Shown here: piece after piece, positions 41,933 to 55,093 of the stretch | How positions within the stretch are numbered: position 1 is the stretch's first letter | How the letters are laid out: each line of letters begins with the position of its first letter | The notes under the pieces: generated by a model | Database searches by the model: none | The model's input: only the letters and a program-made list of their open reading frames with translations | What the model was told of the DNA's origin: nothing | Translations under genes and position numbers: made by a program | Assembly (NCBI RefSeq): GCF_901709675.1 | Contig: NC_051091.1 | Coordinates: 5,304,967 to 5,368,966, forward strand | DNA: 64,000 nt | Direction: 5' to 3' | DNA from: Syngnathus acus | Taxonomy: Eukaryota; Chordata; Actinopteri; Syngnathiformes; Syngnathidae

Positions 41933-44900
41933 CTACTCCACATCCCCAGCGTCGTCGCCGTCTCCGTCCATTAGCAAAGCGGCGTATTTACTGGCTGAGC
42001 TGAACTTCTGAAAGAGACAACCAATCGGGCATTCTCAGCAAATTGCACTCATGCAAATTATTCAGGTACATTATTTGGTGCCTGCTGCTGGTGGTGGGTT
42101 GGTCTGAATTAATTGTGAGGGAGGAGGAGGAAGAGGAGGAGCCCAAGTGCTTTGAGAACAGCCTTTAGAAACTACGACAACTGCCAGAGTTGGGTGCCCA
42201 GTGACGGACTTACAGGGATTGGGGATTCTTCGTATTTCTTTGGCTCTGGCGGTGGTCTGGCATCTCGATCTCTTCTGTTATCCTTTCTACAGTCAGAATG
42301 AACCCGTAGGTTAACGTTCACCAGCACAACTCGCAGCGCTTGCCAAGAATACTCAAGAGCAAAACAGGAGCACAAGCCATCCATTTGGATCATCTACAAG
42401 CTGCTATTGGTCAAAGTCAAAACTTGTTTTCTACAGCACATGCTATGCTGTTACTGTTGTAGCACTCCAACGTCCAAACTGGGGATTGTGAGCAGGTTTT
42501 GCAGGGAGTGCATTAGTCCCACTGCCCGAGTTGGTGGTCCACCACATTCAAAACAAAGGATGCATCAACAGTTGTGTAGCTTAATGTGGGCCACTCTTTG
42601 CAGATGCCCTCATGCTAAATCCCTGTCTGTTTTGGTTAACAACTTGAAGAGTTGCTAGGCTTTAAGTGGCTGACCTGTCTGCCTCCTTTCTTCGGTCTCT
42701 GTTGGGAACCTCTCCTCGCCCTGCTCCAGGCCCCGCAGGCCCACCTCGAGCCCGTGGGGGGCCCCGGTCCCGGTGAGCACCGCCAGCCTTGTTCTCATCT
42801 TAAAGGAGAAGCCAGCCAGTTGAGAAAACGGTTGGACGGTAAACTGTCGACTATGCTTTCAACACACGGCAGCAGCAAAGGCCCGTACGTGGCACTCACT
42901 GATTGAGGGGCAATGACAGACCGATTATTATATGACAGTTGCAATGTTGGGTCCAGAGAATACTGTACTATATATTTTGCATTTTTAAATCCCTCTTTAG
43001 ATAACCACAATCCAAAGAGCAAGTTTTTTTTTGTGCATATTAATAATGCCAACTGTTTGTTTAGTAGATCCGGAATTAGAGAATCGGTGCAATGTTTGGA
43101 ATAAGTGAAAATAGTTTCATTTTTCACCCCCCCCCCCCTTCCAAAAAAAACAAGAAAAACAAAAAACAAATCCCCATCGAATCTCAGAGAAAATAATCAA
43201 ATTATATCTTAAAAAAATACAATGTTATATGAACAAAAACACGCATGAGCAGATTGTCAATTGAAAAATGACCTAATTAAACTGTCAAAATTCTTCTGTT
43301 ACAAACCCGTTAAACCAGTTCAGGGTGTACCCCGGTTGCCGCCCATAGCCTGCTGGGATAGGCTTCTGCACGCCCGTGACCCGCATGAGGATAAAGCGGC
43401 TCGGAAGATGAATGAATGAATCTCCCTATTATGGTGGATCAATGTACTTTGTGAATTGCTGCGCAAAACCTTAAGTTAGTTGCCGAGACTTCAGTTGCTT
43501 CTTTGTCATCGCCGTCTTTTAAAAAAGGAGCAAGCTCCGCCAGATGTACGGAAGAAGAAAAACAAAACAGAATCTAAATGCCGTTTTTTATACTGGGCCA
43601 TTTCACTTGTCAAATCGTAAATTGTAAAATATCATTGTAAATTGTTTCCCCTCTGCTGTGTAGTTTTGCTAATCACAATGCTTTGCATGTGTCCAAGGAT
43701 GTACTTTGCTGAACTCCGCCACCGTGTCCCTGTGTTCAGCAAGCCTTACCCTTTCCGGATTCTCTCTCATCTGCAGAATTTGAGGAGCTAAAAAAACAAT
43801 AAAATACAGAGGGGGAAAACATAATTAGGGCATAACATTCCATAGTCCATGTACTTGGATAGGCATTGAAACTTTACACTCACCTGAACTTGGGGGGAGC
43901 CGAACCAACAGGGGAGACCGGGGACCGCCCATCAGCGTCAGCAGTGCTGGTGTTGGACGCACTTCTCTTGGCCCAGGCGTTCTCCTTGGGAGGAGGTGCT
44001 GGCATCACCTTCAACGGCTCCTTCGTGGGGGGAGGCTGTGAGGGGGGCGCGGGAGATGAAGGCTCATCTTCCCTCCCGCTGAAAACCTCGTTCTCCCCGG
44101 AACGCTCGTTGTCCCGACACCGTGACGCTGGCGGGAGAAATGAAAGGCGGTTTGTGTTACTTGCTCTGGACAAATTTGAAAATTAGACAAGATAATAATC
44201 TCTCTCACCTCTTCCAGAACCACTTCCTGTCTGGGAGGACTCACTTCCTGTACGAGATCTCTCTGTGTAACTTTCCTCATTTCGCCAGCTTGGGTCTCTA
44301 GTTATAAAAGATTGACTCAGTGTATATTTAGCAATCATTTCTATTTTGACGAGCAGGGCAAAGCACATACTTGTCTCGTATCTTTCGGTCAGGGCCCCGG
44401 CCCTTGTCCTCCTCCAGCTGCCTCTGGAAACTCTCTTCCTGTTTCTTCAGCCTCTCTTCAACCGCCCGTTCTTTGGCTGCCGTGTCAACTGGTTTGGCAT
44501 CACCAAAGATGGAGGAGGCCCTGCCGCTGGAGGTCGGCGCAACGGCTGGGGAAGACCCACCGCTGCCGGCACTGCCGCCTTCCTCATCCTTGGGCACGCT
44601 GCGGGGCTTTAGATTCAACTTGGGCCGCTGCTGGGGAGCTGCAAGAAACAAGCATGGTTTATTTATGGAGCAGTGAAGCAACTTAACAATTACCATATTC
44701 CAAGCTGTGCACTGACCTCTATCATCACGCTTCTCATCACGCCGCTCGTATCGATCCTCACTGTAACGATCCCTTTCCCCGTAACGATCTCGATCGCCGA
44801 AACGGTCATTGCTACCTCGATTGTCATCGTAATCTCGACGGAAGCTGCTGCCAAAAGCACGGCGGCCTCCTCCGCCACCACGAGAGTCATAGCCTAGAAA

Positions 44901-47720
44901 GCAGAGAGCAAAACGTGATTGAAAGTTCAACTACAAACTGAAAGACATTTTATCACAATGATTGATCTATATCAGTGAAAGCTATCCTAATGAATCCATC
45001 CCATCTCCAGAACACACGACTCACCTCTATCGTACTCTCGCCGGTCTCTGTCATCGTAGCGGTCCCGGTAGCGATCTCTTCCACCGTCATAGTCCCTTCG
45101 TGAACCGTCTCGGAAACGATCCGACTCGTAGCGATCTCGTGATCCTGCAGGACATTTTAGATACATCTACTTATTTAAAACACATTTGTGTTTAGAATTC
45201 ATCTTCCAGTTTTAAACGGTCTATCTACACCAAGCTGCTCTCCTACTTGCTACTATAAATAGTTGTTCAAAGTATCTCAATTTGCACCTGGAAAAATATG
45301 TGCACTTTAGTTCCGTGACATCAACAACTCAAACTATAGTCAAGTTCAAAATGTAAAATTCCAAGAAGCTAGTAGCAAATAACGACTGTGATGCAGTATT
45401 ATTGCATTCCCAATCAGAATTTTAAATGTGACCTACTCTCTCCAAAGGCATCGTCTCTCCTGGGAGGCCCATCATCACTCTCCTCTCCGCTGGGCCGAGC
45501 CCTCCAGTCACTGTCTGTCTTGTCCGGGCCCATGTCCGCCATTCTCCCACCGCGGTCTCGACCTCCCATCATTCCACTGTCTCTCTCTAACGTACAAAAT
45601 GGAACACATCGTCAGCAGGATTAAATTGGATGAAATTACATTACAGACTTTAGGGGAAAAAAAATGATTAACTTTATACCTTTATCATTCGACTGGTCTG
45701 CTATATCTACACGGATCCTTCGGTTTCCCAGGTTCTTTGGTTATAAACAAAATGGCAGGATCACATTAGAAAGACATTTGTAATCATGTCTGCTACAAAT
45801 TCATCTACATGGTATGTTGCCTCACCTCCTCATTGAGACTTAAGGCCCTCAGGAGAGAGTCCACATCATCAAACTCTGCATAGCCAAAACCCTTCAACCT
45901 TTCATGGTTGCTAGGTTCACGGGGCAGACGCACTGCACTGATCTAGAGAAGCAGAACAGACTCAATACGTTGGTAACTTGGGGCAGCATTGGGACAAACA
46001 GAAACTCTCACAAACATCACGTGCAATTGATTATCTTAAGACCGCAGGTTGGTTGAGTCGTTCCATTTCGGTACAGCATGTTAAGTATTTGCTTACTGCC
46101 AAGCCGCGGAAGAAGTCTTTGATGGATTCTTCAGTGACATCATAGGGCAGGTTGCCAAGAAAGGCGGTGTACGGCGGGCTGCGGGGCAGACGGGACCGGT
46201 CGATATTGGGCTCACGAGCTGAACGGGGTGCTGTGGGCAGGCTGGACCGGTCAATGGGCGGGCCCCGGAACGAATCCTCATCTGTGTGCCATGAAGTTGA
46301 CACTGAAAAGATGGAGAGGGAAACCAGATCACTCTACCGTTTCATTATTTCTCTTTAAGATTCAAAACAGCATTCCAATTTCACAGCAGGGGACTGATTA
46401 TTGGCTTGAACAAAAAAATAATATCTTCTCCATTTCAATACGTGCTCACCATCTCCATCCAAGTCAACCGTTTCATCAGCCCAGCTAGTGGTTTTGGCAG
46501 GGTAGCTGGGAGCCGGTGCACTGCCTCCGCCGCTTTGGTCTGCCAAGAAGTCGGTGAGAGTGATGGTCTTCCCCTTCTTGTTCTTTTTCTTAGCTAAGGG
46601 GAGACCAATAGAGAGTTTGCACATTGACGCCGCAAGCTATCACAAAAACAGCATTGGAAAAGGCTGGTCGTGGTTGTGACAGCCAACCAGAAATCATCCA
46701 TGTATGGCAGAACATTCTATACTGTCTGAACGGCAAGCGGAGTCAATTTGGCTTTGATCAGAGGCAGAAAAGCGTGCACGCAAGTTCCAGGAGTCATAAC
46801 ATTCTTTACGTGAAACTGCACACAAATAGAGTAGGATGTTGTGCGACTGCAAATTAAATCAACGAAATTGACAGCACTGACACAAAAGGCGCTAGGCGAG
46901 AACTTCATTGCAAACTTTTATGAAACAGTGAGCCAAGAGAAAGGACCAACACGTGGCAGTCAAAAAACATGATTCATATCGGAGACTCTTCTGGCGATGC
47001 TAGCCGCAGCTTAGTCAGCACAAGGCGTGCTGACGGGGAGCGTATGGCTGCTGCGCTGGCTAGCTTTTAAGGCCTAGCTCACGTCGCGGCGCCACGAATC
47101 AAGTGCGCAGTCGTCGCAGCAACATTGGACCGGAAAAGACTCCCGAATGGCCCGACGATGAAAAGCTACCACCGGTGCTTGGCATTCGAGCGAAAGCGCA
47201 GGAGCTGACCGGTCTTAATTTAGCACTGACGCCGAGGAGAGCAACTGCACACGTGGGGAGAGTCCTCTGATAGCCCGGACTGGTTGGCCCAACCCCTCCT
47301 CCACTAAACGCGCTTGCTGCTTCGTGTGCTCCGAGCATTAGCTAGCCGTTTGCTAACACGTCATATAGCAACCGGAGGTTTATTATACAACGCTTGTTAA
47401 TAAACTAATAAGTGCGAAAAAATGAGTCCCCGATTTGTTGCTTTTGAACAACAACATCAAAACACAAATAACGTGTAAAATGTTCAAATTGAGCTGATCG
47501 TTGCTTCGTGCAGTTCCGCTCCTTCGGCGGTTTTGTAGGCACCGGCTTAAAAATAGCAACAGACCTAGTTTCCGCACTAGACGACGACGGGGAAGTGAGC
47601 GAAGATGTACTCGCAACTTTAAAACATAAAGTGGCCGCTTTTTCGTTGTGAAAACCGGCGGAATTTCACCGGAACCGACTCTGTCGGTTCACCCACATAA
47701 ACCTCACCTGACGCCGCCAT
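41933..47720 (-). CDS. eif4b: Eukaryotic translation initiation factor 4B, 630 aa, 15 coding exons
   Basis: RNA-binding cofactor that stimulates the eIF4A helicase during ribosome recruitment in the cytoplasm. Exons: 47708-47720, 46450-46593, 46097-46302, 45826-45942, 45680-45734, 45437-45586, 45025-45144, 44717-44893, 44371-44638, 44209-44297, 43884-44127, 43750-43787, 42675-42798, 42214-42286, 41933-42007; all GT-AG, frame continuous to TAG. The N-terminus MAASAKKKNKKGKTITLTDF is almost identical to human. The RRM spans about 95-175 (TAFLGNLPYDVTEESIKDFF; then RLKGFGYAEF). Residues 180-330 form the Asp/Arg/Tyr/Gly-rich self-association region (RDRYGERDRYSEDRYERRD). RPKLNLKPRS, PVDTAA, ERSRTGSESSQTGSG and KVMPAPPPKENAW are family landmarks, the SRTGSESS site being the S6-kinase-type phosphorylation region of mammals. 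The C-terminus ends KFSSASKYAALLMDGDG plus an acidic tail. Length 630 against 611 in human. Teleosts may keep two paralogues; I cannot assign a or b. Confidence 0.97.
43318..43423 (+). mobile_element. SINE 3' end fragment in eif4b intron
   Basis: The sequence CAGGGTGTACCCCGGTTGCC, AGCCTGCTGGGATAGGCTTC and CGTGACCCGCATGAGGATAA, ending in GATGAATGAATGAAT, is the conserved 3' part of a very common teleost dispersed repeat. The tRNA-like head is missing. It lies between the exons at 43750-43787 and 42675-42798. Confidence 0.75.
46594..47707. other. eif4b intron 1, right part CpG-rich
   Basis: The part from about 46970 to the first exon is rich in CpG (for example CACGTCGCGGCGCCACG near 47080), consistent with the downstream half of the eif4b promoter island. 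No other gene is seen. Confidence 0.5.
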
Positions 47721-47723
47721 GTT
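47713..47723 (-). promoter_or_regulatory. YY1-type / translation-initiator motif over the eif4b start codon
   Basis: AACATGGCGGC on the minus strand matches the AANATGGCGGC consensus found in many TATA-less housekeeping genes, serving both as a YY1 site and as a strong start context. It overlaps the ATG at 47718-47720. No TATA box was noticed upstream. Confidence 0.55.
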
Positions 47724-48570
47724 GAAGAGCGAGTTCGCTGTAGTTCCCGGATGAAGGCGTCAGCGGGTTATTGTCGGGAGCGCGCATTTGCGTTCACGAG
47801 CTCAGCTACTCGCCTCCCTTGGCCAGCATCTCCATCATGGCATTGTTGGCGTGCACCCAAGGGAGGCTGCAAAAGTACTTATACTCTGTGTAAAAAAAAA
47901 AAAAAAAAAAGGAGCTATCTTGTACGAATTTTTAAAAAATATAAAAAAAAACTGCTAATAAATCTGACTTGAAAGAGCTGTGGCTTAACGGATTCCGATC
48001 CTTCAACTCTGGCCATGACTAAATGCTTTAAATATTCAAGTAAACAATGGAACTCTTTATTCTGGGTTTCACTAATGGCTGTAGAAGGGCCCATGTGATT
48101 TTTATTGTGACTGCACAAAATGACCTATTATATCTTATTATCCATGCTTCGTATTATTAGAATTGACTAACTGCAAAGTACAAAAACCCTAGTCTTCTAA
48201 AATACAGTATATTGGCAAATTGTGTACGGATTTCAGATTTGTAGAGATTAAAATCGCAAATGAGGGGGGGGGGGGGGGGAAATGGGGATATTAAAAAAAA
48301 AAAGAAAACAAAAACATACCTGTGCGTCTTATGTGTTTTGAGTTCAGCGCTCTCTAGTGGCCAAAAATCAAAAGCTTCAATGCACAAAGAGGTGCCACGG
48401 TGGCTCTTTTCAACAGGACTTAAGGGACAATTCATTAGGTATACTTGCACACTTAGTTGTTACTTGCATGTAACCTCCTATTCAATACAACTATATCAAT
48501 GTAAATAATCCGTTTTCATATTTTGTCACAAAAATACACCAGTAGTCAGCACTGTTGGTCAACAAATTGT
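47721..48570. other. Short gap between eif4b and krt18
   Basis: This contains the upstream promoter side of eif4b, an A-rich tract near 47891-47910 and a G16 tract (48264-48279). No reading frame or RNA gene is recognised. Confidence 0.5.
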
Positions 48571-48576
48571 TTTATT
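48571..48576 (-). promoter_or_regulatory. krt18 polyadenylation signal (AATAAA)
   Basis: AATAAA on the minus strand, 72 bp after the krt18 stop codon. Confidence 0.75.
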
Positions 48577-48647
48577 GCTTAGAGGTCCGGCATTAGTCAG
48601 GGTTGCACAGGCCTGGATGGCCTTTCAAAGGAACTTTGGCCGAGCGC

Positions 48648-51498
48648 TCATTGGAGTGCATCTTGAAGCCTGTCAAATCAAATATGTTGATGGTTACAAA
48701 AATATTTCACTTTGAACGATTTTTGCATCTACTTGATCATCAACTTCTGAGAAGTGACTTCAACGTTTGCCTCCACTGCAACCATCAAGCCAAACATGTT
48801 TGGACTTACTTCAAACTTACTTGAAATCGCCGCCATCCAGTAGGGTCTTGTAGGTCTGGATCTCAGCTTCCAGTTTCACCTTGAGGTTGAGCAGAGCCTC
48901 GTACTCTTGCGTCTGCTGGTTGATGTTAGCGCGCAGGTTTCCGAGCTCCTCCTCCAGATGTAGGAGGATAGAGTTATACTTCTCCATTTCTATGTTGTTC
49001 CGGAGCTCTGTGTTGCGTAGTGTGTCTTCTAGGGAGGCTTTCTGATAATTCATCATAAAACAGCGATGAGATGTTTGAGAGGGATTTTAGTTCGATTCAA
49101 CTGGATGATAATCAAAATGGATCCAAATACAAAAGACGAATCCTTACTAAGCTCTGTTGAGACGCCAGCTCGATTTCTAGAGTTTGTATCTGTCTGGTTA
49201 AGTCACTCCGCTCCACTTGGGCACCCTGGAGCGCTTCTGTGTTCTGTGATACTTGCGCCTGAACTTCTGCTGTCTAAAGTGGAGAGGAGAAAGAACATCT
49301 CACGTATCAACGTGAACTATGTTGAGCCATCACAGCATCATCGTCTTACCTGATTTTCATGCCAACGTTTGAGATCTTCTGCATTTTTCACTGCGATCTT
49401 CTCGTAGTTGCCCCTCACGTCCGCCATGATCTGGGACAAGTCCTGACCTTTGGGGGCGTCGACATCCACTTGCACACCTGACTGGGAAATCTGATTCCTC
49501 AACTCCCTCACCTCCTACAACAACAAAAAAAACCCGCACACACTTTGTAGTTGACTCCAAAGAATGAATTGCAATTGTTTCTGTACTGTCCACTTACATT
49601 TTCGTGATTCCTCTTAAGGTAATCAAGCTCTTCCTTCACGGCTTCAATCTCGCTCTCAATGTTCATCCTGCTCATGTTGGTGTCGTCGATGACTTTCTTT
49701 AGCCCGGAAATGTCGGCCTCCACCGACTGGCGAATGGCCAGCTCTGTGTCATACCTGGACAAACCAACACTCTATTACAAACAAGCTTCAAGCTAATTCT
49801 TTTTCCAAGCTAATTTTTTCTATGTTTTGGATAAAAACAACAAAACAATTTTACATTCATGATTTCCATCCCTCGTGTTTTCAAACTGCTGGTATTCAAA
49901 AGTGTTCAAAGGTGCCATAGTGAGATAATCTCTCACAAGGGCGGGTGGAATTGTTTTGTCTGCCTTGGCAAGGCCAAATGACATGTGACTAGGAAGGCTT
50001 GAATCACCACATTTATAGAACCTTGAATAAAACACTTGGGCGCCTGAAGACAAAACAACATACTTGACTTTGAAGTCGTCAGCAGCCAAACGAGAGTTGT
50101 CAATCTGGAGCACCAGACGAGCGTTCTCCGATATCTTGTCGAAGATCTGAGAAGAAAAAACAATGAGACGGATATTTTGTTAACTGTCAGTTGGTGTTGC
50201 AACCTTTATTCTGTTCGTATTCCTATTGGGAGTCATGATGTAATATAGGGATTCGTTCTTCATATTGTGTCCGATAATCTGCAGATGTGATTTGGATCTC
50301 CACATCTGTTCAAGCGACAGAGTGTCCGATTACACAAAAGGAATCATGGAAGAGAAGGAAGAATGTTCCACTGGAACTCTGAAAAAAGAGACTTTTCCTT
50401 ACGAAAAAGAGTTGCATAAATCAAATGTGTTTATCTGTTCACGTGTTTACGTGAGTGGAGGAGTTTGAATTCTTTGTGGGTGGGAGAGAATTTCTTTTAA
50501 AAGCACGGTATCCTGTCTGGCCGGAAAGGGGAAACACAAAAGTTGAGGGAAAAGTGAAAAATGTGAAATTTGTGGCATTTGGAGAAAATATGTGACATTT
50601 GACTCTTGCTGAGTGAAGCTGATTGTTATGCAAGCAGAACGCTCACGCGCACATACATCGACACACACGCCGGGAGGACAAGGTCTTTTGTGTCGTCTTT
50701 ACCACACATCTGTTTCACATTGGGGCCCACGGACATGGGTGGGGAGGGGGGGGGGAGTGGCATAGAATGTCAATTACACGCGGCGCCATTTGGGGAACTG
50801 TTGTATGTGGAAGTTTCTACCCTCGTGTTGGTGACTCATCAAGGGAAGTCGTGAACAACTTTTTGATGGGGGTGGGGTGGGCTGGTCAGAACCACACCCT
50901 TCATTCTTATGCAAGAAATATCATAACTGGCAAAAGATATTTTAGAAAAAAATGCACTTCTTTGCATTTGGCATTGACTGAAGAAGCTTTTCTGGGTCTC
51001 ATTCACAAACGTGCAGGTTATCTTCACAGTCTTAATCATGTGATACGAGATGAAAATGATTCTGGTTCTGATCGGACTGCTTGTCACACCAACCTGTTTA
51101 CGGAGGTCTTCAATGATGGGTTCATACTTGCTGTAGTCTCTCAAGTCAGGCCCTCCGGTCTTCAGCGCCTGCCTGATCTTCATCTCCAGTTCCTCGTTGG
51201 CCTGCTCCAGGTTCTTCACCGTCTCAAGGTAGTTGGCCAGACGATCGTTGAGGTTCTGCATGGCTCCCTTCTCGTTGCCTGTGATGCCCGCTCCCAAGCC
51301 GCTGCCCGCTGCCATGGAGCCGCTGACACCCAGACCTAAACCAGCAGTCATACCGCTGCCCATTTTGTTTGAAGAACGCAGGGAAGGTACAGAGGAGACG
51401 CGGACGTCCTGGGAACCGCCATAGGTGCTGAAGGCACGGTAGCGGGGTTGGACTTGGGATGCAGAGATCTGCTGAACGTTGGATCTTCTGTAGCTCAT
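48648..51498 (-). CDS. krt18: Type I keratin, K18-like, 392 aa, 7 exons, nearly tail-less
   Basis: Acidic intermediate-filament protein that pairs with a type II keratin (K8) in simple epithelia. Exons: 51094-51498, 50064-50146, 49598-49754, 49350-49514, 49148-49273, 48821-49041, 48648-48669; all GT-AG and in frame to TGA. Head, about 1-74, is Ser/Gly-rich. The rod starts at [18 protein letters not shown] (about 75-92), the type I helix initiation motif, and ends at the termination motif ([20 protein letters not shown], about 360-380). The tail is only GGDFKLQDALQ, where human K18 (430 aa) has about 40 residues more. The start MSYRRSN sits about 70 bp below a TATA box. K18 identity rests on the N-terminal motif, the DFKLQDAL junction and the location beside eif4b and a head-to-head K8. 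Confidence 0.94.
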
Positions 51499-51594
51499 GA
51501 TGGAGAAGTTTCTGTGTTACAGAGAAGAAGAGGAGAAGTTGAGACTCGCTGCTGGTCGGCGTCAGAAGAGACGATGGCAGTGGGAAGTGGGGAA

Positions 51595-51600
51595 TTTATA
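51595..51600 (-). promoter_or_regulatory. krt18 TATA box
   Basis: TATAAA on the minus strand, 97 bp upstream of the krt18 ATG. A GC-rich Sp1-like site (GGAGGCGGAG, 51601-51610) lies directly upstream. Transcription would start near 51568. Confidence 0.75.
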
Positions 51601-51610
51601 CTCCGCCTCC

Positions 51611-54600
51611 TTCCCCCCTCAATCTCAGTTGGCCTTTTTTAGACCCAGCCCACTTGAGCATCGCCCCATTTTTCATTTCCTGCTCTCTCTCACGCTCTCC
51701 TTTGCCCACATGTTTCCTTTTCTAACATGGTGTGTCTTCAATCGTCATGGAAACGTACAAAGCATATTATATGCAACAAACCCTGCATGAGCAATGCAAA
51801 TCAGTTTGGTTGAGAGCAAGAGAGAGAGTGAGCATAGGCAAATGAGAGAAGTGTAAGGTTACATAATCTTGAACAGAAAAATGAAAGAACTTGGCAAAAA
51901 CAACCAAATGCTTTTGTTTTACCCATAAAAGGAATAATGCCCGCTTTTCATTGCAGCCTCCAGCCCTGGTCAGCCAGGCACAGACGTAAAACCATTTTGC
52001 CACATGCAACATGCAAAAAAAAAAAAAGAGTTTAAGCTCTGTGAAATAAACACAATGTTAACCAACAAATGTGCAAAGTTGACTTGTGATTGCTTAACCC
52101 TTTCAGTGATAGCTGTCATCACATTTCAACACAAACAAAATGTACACAGTGAAGACAATAACTGTTCCCACATTCACAAAGAAAATCCAAAGGACACAAG
52201 CTTCCGAGATATCCCGGGGGCTGTGGAAAAGCTGAGATGCACAAAGCCAGCGCGTTAGCTGATACCGTGCTCACAATGCAATCACAAACAAAACACAGAT
52301 AAAGGACACCTTTGTTCACCAATCACGTTGTATCGGTTGATCCGCACATATCGGGTCGTCTATTGATACAATAACGACTGAAGACGTGGCTTCACCTTTG
52401 ATAGAAGAAAGCAGAGAGGACTTTTGAGAAATAACAGCTGACATCACATGGATCAACAGGTTGACATAAATATGAAATTGAAAACTCTCCTAAACACAGC
52501 ACTTGATTTTCAAGGAATTTGCTCAGATGCTGAGTGATGTGTGCGAAGCCACAGCTCTCTCAGGACATTTAGCAGGTTGTTTATTTATTCATTATTTGTC
52601 TTCTCATAGTGAATGGTGCCCCCTCCCCTCGCCAAAAAAAGCTGATAGCACCCTCAATGAAAACCAAAGCAACACGGTAGTGCCTTCAGGAATGTGGCCC
52701 CCTTGGCCCCTGAATTAAACTTTCACCTCTGCACTTTTATTATTATTATTATTATTTTTTGCATTTAACTCTGCAACATCAACAACTTTCCGTTTCAAGA
52801 TTGTCCAGATTTTAGCGTCATTCACTAACCAAAGGAAAAAAAGTGTGGAAAATCCAGCTTGTGAAGTGAAGAGCGAGATATAAAGAGGAACGATAAATTA
52901 AATCCGCATGACTCAACCCGCGTGACAGCGTTGCGGTTGTCGTTATTTGAATGGAAAAAAACTGACAACATTTTGCTTCACCATCACAACCCCCAAACAA
53001 ACAAACCAGGATCTTCTTAACTCTTCCCTTGATCAGGCTGGAGTAGCAGCGGTCATTGTCTTAGTCAATTGGAAATAAATGATTGCAGTATTTGATGCAC
53101 TTCATTAAAACGTGTCCTTCAAAGAACAAAGTTGCTGTGCAGCTTTAGAGTCGTTCAAGTTACCTCATGAGAGCATCATCTGTGTCTTCATCAGGCTCAC
53201 ATTCACTTTAAAAAACACAAACAAGATCAAAACAGTTGCTTCAATTATTTTTTCCCTGTCTTGTTTTTCAAGGCGAACCAATTGAGGGGTGAGGTAGTAG
53301 CGCCCTCTCTTGGTAGTGTTATAATTGCAGTACACATACACTCCGTCTGCAGTCACTGGGTGGCAGACGTCAGAAAGAAACAGTATCAAGTCGGCAACCC
53401 ACTGACAAAGTGAGTTTTAGTGACCTCAACAGGGCAGATGTGGTATTGCATAGCCTGAGCATCAATGACTCCATGAACGTAGCTACTGTATGAGGAGGCA
53501 AGGCAGGAGCTGGGTTTTTAACCTGACTGACTTGGACGATAACGTTAAACTCCAGATGCGGCCCGTCATATCATTTTATGTGGCCCTTGAAGACAATTTG
53601 TGCATCGACTTCAGTACTAAAACTACAAATTGTCTTCACTTTTAAAGAAATCATTTTTTTTGTTACCATTCATATTTTAAAAATATTTGAAGAGTTTTAG
53701 TCTCCAGTTTCAAACCTAGTTATTCATCAGTTTGTTGTGCAGCCTATACTGTATATAATAAAAGGCGTTGACAGTCGTAATGGCCCTCCGAAGAAAACCA
53801 TGACTACGATGCGGCCCGAGACAAAAATGAGTTTGACACCCCTGGTCTAAGGCTTGGCTGGATCCTCCTGAACAATCCACTTTTTATTCATAACATTTGT
53901 CAGAATTGTTTTAAGTATGACAAATTTCATCACGACAAAAAATGTCATAGGCTATTAAATAATCATAGAAGTGCTGAAATACTATCAAATTTGAGAAACT
54001 ATTTGCATGCTATGCCTTATGATATTATATATTTATACATACCTCATCTTAAAGCTTTTTTTATTTGCTTTACTGCCTGTATATAACTTTTAATTGACTT
54101 CATCATCCTCGTTGACTTGTAACGTGTATGCGAGTCCTTCGGAACATTCCTCACTTAGTGTGTCACTTCACACATTTATACAAACCATTACACCAGTGTC
54201 CTCTTAATAGACTTGCGATAAGACATCTTGGCCTCTCAGCCCACGCTGAAATAAAAAGAAAGAGAAGAGAAATAAAAAATATATATATTTCAGGTTTGAA
54301 GTAAACGATGCACAAGTATCATACAATTACACACATTTGTGTACAAGTGGTTCCACTGTGATCACATTTTGTGGAATGTCATGCAAAACAAATTTGTCAA
54401 AAGTCTCTTCACCCAGTGGATGATCTGTATTTTTTCTTTTGTTGGTTTTTACGGGTAATTTGAAAGCTATTTAAGACTTAAGGTGGGACAAGAAAAATGC
54501 CACTTTGTTTGCTCTCCACAGTCTGATAAAGAAGGAATGTTCATGCTTCCATATTATTGAGCATACTGCCCATAAAAGTCCACTTAACTCTTGCTTTTTC

Positions 54601-55090
54601 AATCCCGTTAAAAGTATTTTATGACAATGACAGTTAAACTATTCATTGGGTAAAAATATGTTTGTCACATTTCTGAGACATACTGTCGCTGGCCACAAAC
54701 GCGTGGAGCAAGTCACTCGTGGGAGAAGCCAATTTACTTTGCAATATATCATGCCTGTGAGAAGTGAGCCGCTCGAATTGATGTGCTGAAGGTTTGACTC
54801 GGTGCCGCGTCTGCAGATATTTGACAAAACATTTTAATCACACCATTTTTTTTGATGAAAGAAAACTAAGCTTAAGTAAGGTGATTCAAATTGTTATAAT
54901 AGCACATGAGTTTTTTTTTTAAATGTGGTTTGAAACAATGACTGTCATTCCGTTGAACAATTTTCTGGCTGTTAATGTACAACAAGATGTGATTTTCTTT
55001 CTTGACAACACACCCATCTCCACACCTCATGCCATATCCCTGTGTTCATCACAATGGCCAATCACGAACAAGGAGAGACCCTCCCCTGTT
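51611..55090. other. Shared upstream region of krt18 and krt8
   Basis: This is about 3.5 kb between the two divergent keratin promoters. It contains an (ATT)n run at 52738-52756 and the hAT-like element at 53548-53844. No recognised gene. A 39-46 bp splice-bracketed acidic segment near 53167-53206 (minus) was seen but stands alone. Confidence 0.6.
53548..53844. mobile_element. hAT-like non-autonomous DNA element, about 300 bp
   Basis: The right end is GAGTTTGACACCCCTG (53829-53844), the inverse of the typical hAT terminal sequence CAGGGGTGTCAAACTC. The inner parts, GGCCCTCCGAAG, ATGCGGCCC and the left ATGCGGCCCGTCATATC/ATTTTATGTGGCCC, match the GGGCC-rich flanks of a MITE common in teleosts. 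The left terminus (TTAAACTCCAGATGCGG) is degraded. No transposase. Confidence 0.65.
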
Positions 55091-55093
55091 CAG

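Noticed and set aside
48590-48669. Alternative frame of the last krt18 exon ([17 protein letters not shown]...)
   Set aside because: The upstream exon ends in phase 2, which forces the LQDALQ frame; the other frame needs an unsupported donor and does not resemble a K18 tail.
53167-53206. Splice-bracketed acidic mini-exon on the minus strand (ECEPDEDTDDALMR)
   Set aside because: Isolated, no partner exons found on either side, so splice signals are probably coincidental.
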